Positions 5,578-9,126 of a stretch of DNA of 9,126 nt are shown piece by piece. The DNA is taken from NCBI GenBank assembly GCA_014379165.1, contig JACMMG010000046.1, forward strand, positions 1-9,126, written 5' to 3'. Each line of letters opens with the position of its first letter. Position 1 is the first letter of the stretch. The notes beneath the pieces are model-generated. The model was not told the origin of the DNA, searched no databases, and worked only from the letters and a program-made list of their open reading frames with translations. Source of the DNA: Candidatus Parcubacteria bacterium (GTDB lineage: Bacteria; Patescibacteriota; Minisyncoccia; Phycocordibacterales; SBAW01). Position numbers and translations under genes: made by a program.

Positions 5578-6015
5578 TTATTTTGCTTCCGCTTCGGGAG
5601 CAACGTCGTTACTCACAGGAGCTTCTGCTGGGGCTTCAGGTGCTGTTTCTTCTACCGGCGCAGGTGTTGCTTCTTCGATAGGAGCTTCAGCCGCTGCCGG
5701 TGCCTCCGCTACTGGAGCAGCCGGTTCCTCTTCTTTCTTAGGAGGTGACTTACGTGGAAGCACGTTTATCTTCTTCCCTTCAATAACCTTTTGATTTATA
5801 AGCATGTTGTGGACGGTCTCAGAAGTTGTGGCACCCATCGATATCCAGTGCTTGATGCGGTCTGCCTTTATATCCACCCGATCAGTGCGTGCGTCATAAG
5901 AACCAACCATCTCGAGGTACTTGCCGGTCTGCGGCTTGTTTTTGCTTTCAGTTACAACCACGCGAAAAGACGGGTCGTTCTTGCGGCCAACGCGTTGTAG
6001 TCTGATAGTAAGCAT
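5578..6015 (-). CDS. rpsP: 30S ribosomal protein bS16 with acidic Ala/Pro/Glu tail
   Basis: Component of the small ribosomal subunit that binds 16S rRNA early in assembly. The bS16 core spans about 1-85 and starts with the hallmark MLTIRLQRVGRKNDPSFRVVV, followed by YLEMVGSYDART (34-45) and the IKHWISMGATTSETVHNML helix-turn segment (54-72). bS16 usually has about 80-90 residues; here residues 95-145 form a low-complexity tail of Ala, Pro and Glu, ending NDVAPEAEAK. The tail is strongly acidic, unlike the basic core. The ATG at 6015 starts at the canonical MLTIRL, so the start is firm; upstream AAAAGAA is only a weak ribosome site. It heads the block with khpA behind it. A good promoter lies at 6095-6123, with a terminator-like hairpin between it and the gene. 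Confidence 0.97.
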   Translation of the reverse strand: MLTIRLQRVGRKNDPSFRVVVTESKNKPQTGKYLEMVGSYDARTDRVDIKADRIKHWISMGATTSETVHNMLINQKVIEGKKINVLPRKSPPKKEEEPAAPVAEAPAAAEAPIEEATPAPVEETAPEAPAEAPVSNDVAPEAEAK

Positions 6016-6050
6016 TTCTTTTGTCTATTTATATCCCTCTTTTCTCTTCT

Positions 6051-6084
6051 AAAAAAGTACCCGCTCCGCCAGCTGGCGGACGGG
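6051..6084 (-). repeat. GC palindrome followed by T6 in the rpsP leader (terminator-like)
   Basis: A perfect 16-bp palindrome TCCGCCAGCTGGCGGA (6065-6080) is extended by CCCG/CGGG arms with one bulged base. On the minus strand it is followed by TAC and six T's (6056-6051). It thus has the form of an intrinsic terminator, placed between the best rpsP promoter and rpsP. It could be an attenuator, a 5'-stabilising hairpin, or a copy of a dispersed palindromic repeat. Confidence 0.7.
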
Positions 6085-6088
6085 AATG

Positions 6089-6151
6089 CCTCTATATATA
6101 TCAAATATCCTCGTCTCGGTCAACACCCTCACCGAGTTGCATATATAGAGG
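6089..6151. repeat. Nested inverted repeats over the rpsP promoter
   Basis: Outer arms of 11 bp (CCTCTATATAT at 6089-6099, complement at 6141-6151) enclose inner arms CTCGGT/ACCGAG (6115-6120 and 6131-6136, 10-nt loop). The left outer arm overlaps the -10 box and the inner left arm overlaps the -35 box of the rpsP promoter. It could be an operator pair, or a structured RNA if transcribed from further upstream. Confidence 0.5.
6095..6123 (-). promoter_or_regulatory. Probable rpsP promoter
   Basis: On the minus strand TTGACC (6123-6118) and TATATA (6100-6095) are 17 bp apart, matching five and four of six consensus bases. The start would be near 6087-6088, giving a leader of about 72 nt that begins just before the GC palindrome. 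Confidence 0.65.
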
Positions 6152-6194
6152 GTGGCTCATTTCTGGACCCATAGGATTTGTGGGATTTCTAAAT

Positions 6195-6223
6195 TTGAAA
6201 CTAACAAAAGATTATGATATATC
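6195..6223 (+). promoter_or_regulatory. Probable promoter of the TrpR-like gene
   Basis: TTGAAA (6195-6200, five of six matches) and TATATC (6218-6223, four of six) are 17 bp apart. The -10 box lies in the centre of the 24-bp palindrome. The start would be near 6230, leaving about 6 nt before the ATG, so the mRNA would be nearly leaderless. Confidence 0.55.
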
Positions 6224-6231
6224 ATAATCTT
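6208..6231. promoter_or_regulatory. 24-bp perfect palindrome, likely operator of the TrpR-like gene
   Basis: Perfect palindrome centred between 6219 and 6220 with the 18-bp core ATTATGATATATCATAAT. It covers the probable -10 box and ends 5 bp before the start codon of a TrpR-family regulator. The same 18-bp core recurs at 6741-6758 after the gene and nowhere else that I found in the window. Position and symmetry suit a site for a dimeric HTH protein, so autorepression is inferred. Confidence 0.6.
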
Positions 6232-6236
6232 CCAAT

Positions 6237-6665
6237 ATGAAAATTCGGGCAAAAAATTTAAGCAGTAAGCAGCGCATCGAGACGCTCGACAGCCTCTATA
6301 CCGCCGCGGGTACTATTCGTGGACGCGGCGCAATGAAGCTCTTTTTGCGCGATCTCCTAACCGAGAGCGAGCGTATTATGCTCGGACGTCGTATTCTAAT
6401 TGCGCAACGCCTCCTTGCCCATGCTCAGCATGAAGCTATAGCGCACGAGCTTGGTGTAGGCTTAGATACCATTCAACGCGTCAAACGCTGGCTCGATGAC
6501 CAGCTCCCCGGCTACGAGCAAGCTATTAAAGAAATGGAAAAGGAATTCAAACGGCGGCAGGATACATATGAAGATAAGAAACTCTATGCGACGAGTATGC
6601 TTTACCGGCTTAAGAAAAAATACCCCGCACACTTTTTACTGCTCCCCATAAAAATAAAAAGGTAA
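6237..6665 (+). CDS. TrpR-superfamily transcriptional regulator (YerC/YecD type)
   Basis: 142 residues. The central part matches the Trp-repressor fold: LRDLLTESERIMLGRRILIAQRLL (37-60) followed by the helix-turn-helix HEAIAHELGVGLDTIQRVKRWL (65-86), as in YerC/YecD proteins, where LLT..E and the HTH are conserved. YerC proteins usually have about 100 residues; here a basic and acidic helical tail (about 92-142, EMEKEFKRRQ and KLYATSMLYRLKKKYP) is added. No tryptophan-binding role can be claimed; the ligand is unknown. It is the only plus-strand gene in the window, divergent from rpsP and convergent with the fibre gene. No Shine-Dalgarno is seen before the ATG at 6237, consistent with a leaderless mRNA. 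Palindromes with the same core lie 5 bp before the start and 64 bp after the stop. Confidence 0.88.
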   Translation: MKIRAKNLSSKQRIETLDSLYTAAGTIRGRGAMKLFLRDLLTESERIMLGRRILIAQRLLAHAQHEAIAHELGVGLDTIQRVKRWLDDQLPGYEQAIKEMEKEFKRRQDTYEDKKLYATSMLYRLKKKYPAHFLLLPIKIKR

Positions 6666-6729
6666 AAGACGTAAGGGTGAGAAATTGTTACCTAAGAACG
6701 CGGAAAAAACAAAACACCCAAAGCAACCA

Positions 6730-6769
6730 AAGATAAAAAAATTATGATATATCATAATTTTTTTATCTT
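6730..6769. repeat. 40-bp perfect palindrome between convergent genes
   Basis: All 20 base pairs match around a centre between 6749 and 6750. The core ATTATGATATATCATAAT is identical to that upstream of the TrpR-like gene; here it is extended on each side by a run of A's or T's and AAGAT/ATCTT. It lies 64 bp after the TrpR-like stop and 73 bp after the fibre stop, so it could be a bidirectional terminator. It could also be a second binding site of the regulator. The rest of 6666-6842 shows nothing recognisable except a weak TCAAATG/CATTTGA repeat. Confidence 0.75.
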
Positions 6770-6842
6770 GTGCCTGATTCAAATGTGTTCAACTTACTTA
6801 CTTTTTCGTTTGTTTCATTTGAGCGTTTAATTCTATGTACGC

Positions 6843-9126
6843 CTAGTCAGCGGGAGCAGGCTCCGGTGCTGGCGCTGGTTCGGGCTCCGGTGCAGGCTCA
6901 TTCCCAGGAGTTGGATCTGGGGCCGAACCTTCTTGCGGCTCTTCAACTAGGGGTTCCTCAACAGGCGGCTCCTCATCTGCAGGAGGATCTTCATCTGCTG
7001 GCAGCTCGTCTGCCGGTGGCGTCTCTTCCCCACCACTCGAGCCTCCCCCGCCTTGCATCATCTGCAAAAACTCTTCTTCAGTAACACAAACACTTCCGAC
7101 GCACAGCTCATCAATATTTGCTTTCTTTGCGTTAAGCGTTTCGGCATTCACGACCGTCGCGGTAATTGTTTCTGCAAACAGGTTCGCAATGCCATTGCCG
7201 GTATCCGCAAGCCAGGTTGTCATACGGGCAAAGATAGTTGTGAGAAAACCGTCTATGAATGAACCTTCCGCAGGCATCGTGCTTGTGCTAGATGAGGTGA
7301 ACTTTATTATTTCGCTAAGCGCCATGCTTTCGCTTTCTCCAATGCGCATTTCCAAACCATATTGAACTGGCAAAAGATATTCTTCATCAGAAGATGTAAA
7401 GTGATGGGCTGTTTGTGCAACACCCATCGTCATGCCAGTTGAAGTTGCCTTCATACCGAGCCCAGGAATGAAAGAAGTCGTTATGGCATCGCCAACCTTA
7501 ATATCGCCCCCCTGGCCATTGACGCGGATATGACCGTCGCCGAGCACATATATCTGATGCAAGTTCGCCTCTTTTGCATATTTACCCGCATACGCACCAA
7601 GCACGTTCGGAGCATACGGCCCCTCGCACTCTTTGGAGTCATAGTTGATCTTTCGCAACTCGTCAGTTTGGTTAGCAGAGCCTGCAGAGTTGCTGCACAC
7701 AAGTGTGCCGTAGGAGTATCCTGTTTCGTTAAATTCTGCGGGAACCGAAGTGTCATGGTTTGCGGTAAACGCGCCGTAGGTAACGGTGCCGCCCGAAAAA
7801 GTTACCGTACCTTGCTGGGAGCCGTCCTGGTCGCGAATGTCCCATGCTACATTTGTTCCTGTCGCGTCTGCTCTCCCCGAGCGTGTTTGTATGGCTGCGC
7901 CACTCACATTATTTGCGTTGTTAGTTACACGCAACACCTCGTCACTGCTGAAGCTGCCGACTATTTGCGCCGCTTGAATTCCTGATACACCCACAACGTC
8001 TAATGCGATTCCCGAAGTCGGTGGGTTTATGAGGAAGGTACCGGTCGAACCAATACGAACTCGTTCGACACTATTTGTGCGGAACTCCATGTAATCGCTA
8101 CCGCTCCCATGGTTATACCCGATCAAGCCCGCGGTATTGCTTGTTGGACTTCCGAACATAATAAAGCCTGCGTTTGCTGCAGGGGTCAAAATTGAAATTC
8201 CTCCGTTCCCGTTGTTTTCTACTACTAGGTCATCACCGCTAGAATTCGCTTTTACATTGCCCGCTGATGCTGAATATACGGCAAGTTTTGCATACGGGGT
8301 GGAAGAACTGATTCCAACATTGCCAGTAGAATCAAGGTAAAGGGTATTTTCAGCAGTATTGGGTTCGATAATAAATGGATTCTTGTTGTTTACTGCGTCA
8401 TATATAGAGAAGCGTCCTGATGCAGTTTGGTTAGCGGCAAAGTCCCAATAGCCGCTGCCGTCTGCAGTTCTGAGGGCAAAGTCAGCATTGCCGCCGTTTG
8501 ATCCCGCCTCTCCTTGTATAAAGAGGGTTCCTCCTTGCACTACTAATTTGCCGCCTGAGGGGCTGGAGGTACCGATGCCCACGGTGCCGCCGCGCTTTAC
8601 AACAAAATTTGCTTGGGAGGGAGCATAGGTATTGTCTTGATATGTGGCAAAAAGATTATCCGCGGTAAGGCTTCCTGTGGTACCGTAGACCGAAAGTGTA
8701 CCGTATGAGTTTGCGGCGCCTATAACTGAAAGTCTGCTATTTGGCGTAGATGAGCCAACTCCCACATTTCCATTCTTTGCAACCGTTAGACGCTCAGCAG
8801 TGCCAGGGTTATCATATACGATCCATCGATCATCTTGGATACCGGTAAAGTATTCTGCTAATGAATTTTTCTGACGATATCCGGCAAAGCCAGCTCCGGA
8901 ATTTTCCACTGTCATGCGCGTGCCCAAGCCACCGTTCACGAATACGTGAAGCGGATCAGCCGGGCTCGTGGTCCCGATGCCGACATTGCCTGCTTGAGTC
9001 ACGATAAGATCGGTGCGGGTGGAGGAGCCAACGACGAATGACGGAATGCCTGCGGCGAGGCTTGTAGTATCTGCGGAAAGTCTGCCCCATGGGGTTGAGG
9101 AGCCGATACCGACGTTGCCGTTGGAA
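6843..9126 (-). CDS. Large GNVGIG-repeat fibre or surface protein, N-terminus outside window
   Basis: The frame is open to the right edge, so the start lies beyond 9126; 760 residues are visible. The N-terminal part has five copies of a GNVGIG(T/S)(T/S)(T/S)P...L.V motif, starting at visible residues 3, 46, 119, 180 and 268, as in phage tail-fibre-like and CPR surface proteins. Between them are beta-rich Gly/Ser/Asn/Thr segments. At about 518-600 lies a VGDAITTSFIPGLGMKAT...MGVAQ region, often seen in this type of CPR protein. Then comes a helical stretch (ETITATVVNAETLNAKKANIDE), the Cys pair LCVGSVCVTEEEF (C675, C680), a glycine linker, and a low-complexity acidic/proline tail of about 65 residues (PADE-, PVEE- and PAPE-type units). 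Export is likely but the signal peptide would be off the window. Function is unknown; a trimeric beta-fibre is inferred. Confidence 0.85.
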   Translation of the reverse strand, partial: SNGNVGIGSSTPWGRLSADTTSLAAGIPSFVVGSSTRTDLIVTQAGNVGIGTTSPADPLHVFVNGGLGTRMTVENSGAGFAGYRQKNSLAEYFTGIQDDRWIVYDNPGTAERLTVAKNGNVGVGSSTPNSRLSVIGAANSYGTLSVYGTTGSLTADNLFATYQDNTYAPSQANFVVKRGGTVGIGTSSPSGGKLVVQGGTLFIQGEAGSNGGNADFALRTADGSGYWDFAANQTASGRFSIYDAVNNKNPFIIEPNTAENTLYLDSTGNVGISSSTPYAKLAVYSASAGNVKANSSGDDLVVENNGNGGISILTPAANAGFIMFGSPTSNTAGLIGYNHGSGSDYMEFRTNSVERVRIGSTGTFLINPPTSGIALDVVGVSGIQAAQIVGSFSSDEVLRVTNNANNVSGAAIQTRSGRADATGTNVAWDIRDQDGSQQGTVTFSGGTVTYGAFTANHDTSVPAEFNETGYSYGTLVCSNSAGSANQTDELRKINYDSKECEGPYAPNVLGAYAGKYAKEANLHQIYVLGDGHIRVNGQGGDIKVGDAITTSFIPGLGMKATSTGMTMGVAQTAHHFTSSDEEYLLPVQYGLEMRIGESESMALSEIIKFTSSSTSTMPAEGSFIDGFLTTIFARMTTWLADTGNGIANLFAETITATVVNAETLNAKKANIDELCVGSVCVTEEEFLQMMQGGGGSSGGEETPPADELPADEDPPADEEPPVEEPLVEEPQEGSAPDPTPGNEPAPEPEPAPAPEPAPAD
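8277..9119 (-). repeat. Five degenerate GNVGIG coding repeats
   Basis: Copies begin at 9119, 8990, 8771, 8588 and 8324 on the minus strand, at intervals of 43, 73, 61 and 88 codons. The last visible copies are the most degenerate (GTVGIGTSSP, GNVGISSSTP). The DNA is less conserved than the protein motif, so these are old repeats, not recent duplications. More copies probably lie beyond the right edge. Confidence 0.85.

Noticed and set aside
6021..6227. 68-residue plus-strand open frame in the divergent region
   Set aside because: It covers the GC palindrome, the rpsP promoter and inverted repeats; no ribosome site and no recognisable protein.
7530..7985. 151-residue plus-strand open frame
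   Set aside because: Antisense to the fibre gene; cysteine-rich, with no coherent domain.
9000..9002. GTG at 9002 as start of the fibre protein
   Set aside because: The frame stays open upstream to the window edge and contains another GNVGIG repeat, so the GTG is internal.
1..9126. Defence island, toxin-antitoxin pair, CRISPR array or mobile element
   Set aside because: No nuclease, toxin, transposase, integrase or regularly spaced direct repeat was found on either strand.

Overview
The window looks like chromosomal DNA of a Candidate Phyla Radiation (Patescibacteria) bacterium, most likely a Parcubacteria-type lineage. This is inferred from several things together: a short bS16 with an acidic Ala/Pro/Glu tail, a KhpA with a tail, a YerC/YecD-type TrpR-family regulator, a large surface or fibre protein built on GNVGIG-type repeats with a C-terminal LCxxxxCVT motif, and an rpsP-khpA-trmD neighbourhood with no rimM in it. 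TGA ends at least two genes (the secreted Cys-rich protein and the HD protein), so the code is standard (code 11), not the UGA-glycine code of Absconditabacteria/Gracilibacteria. No tRNA, rRNA, CRISPR array, transposase or phage module was seen.

Layout. 1-1177 (-): 5' part of a DHA2-type MFS efflux transporter that runs off the left edge. 1323-1781 (-): small secreted six-cysteine protein of unknown function. 1866-1888: strong minus-strand terminator. 1912-2178 (-): short hypothetical gene behind 2209-3432 (-), a DEAD-box RNA helicase driven by a perfect-consensus promoter (TTGACA-N17-TATAAT) at 3500-3528. 3573-6015 (-): an RNA/translation block in the order rpsP, khpA, an HD-domain phosphohydrolase, trmD. 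The HD gene and trmD overlap by 4 bp; a strong terminator with a possible embedded promoter separates khpA from the HD gene. 6016-6236: divergent regulatory region. 6237-6665 (+): TrpR-superfamily regulator flanked by two perfect palindromes with the same 18-bp core. 6843-9126 (-): large repeat-containing fibre or surface protein whose N-terminus lies beyond the right edge.

How the genes work together. The centre is translation machinery: ribosomal protein S16, an RNA chaperone, the tRNA m1G37 methyltransferase and an RNA helicase. The HD protein sits translationally coupled before trmD. The TrpR-like protein probably regulates its own gene through the palindrome over its promoter. The flanks are cell-surface functions (efflux pump, secreted protein, fibre).

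No defence system or mobile element is evident. The most unusual signals are in regulation and repeats: two palindromes lying in frame inside trmD at the sites of two apparent extra segments, the paired 24-bp and 40-bp palindromes around the TrpR-like gene, and a terminator-like hairpin between the rpsP promoter and rpsP. There is no gene-free stretch longer than about 220 bases.
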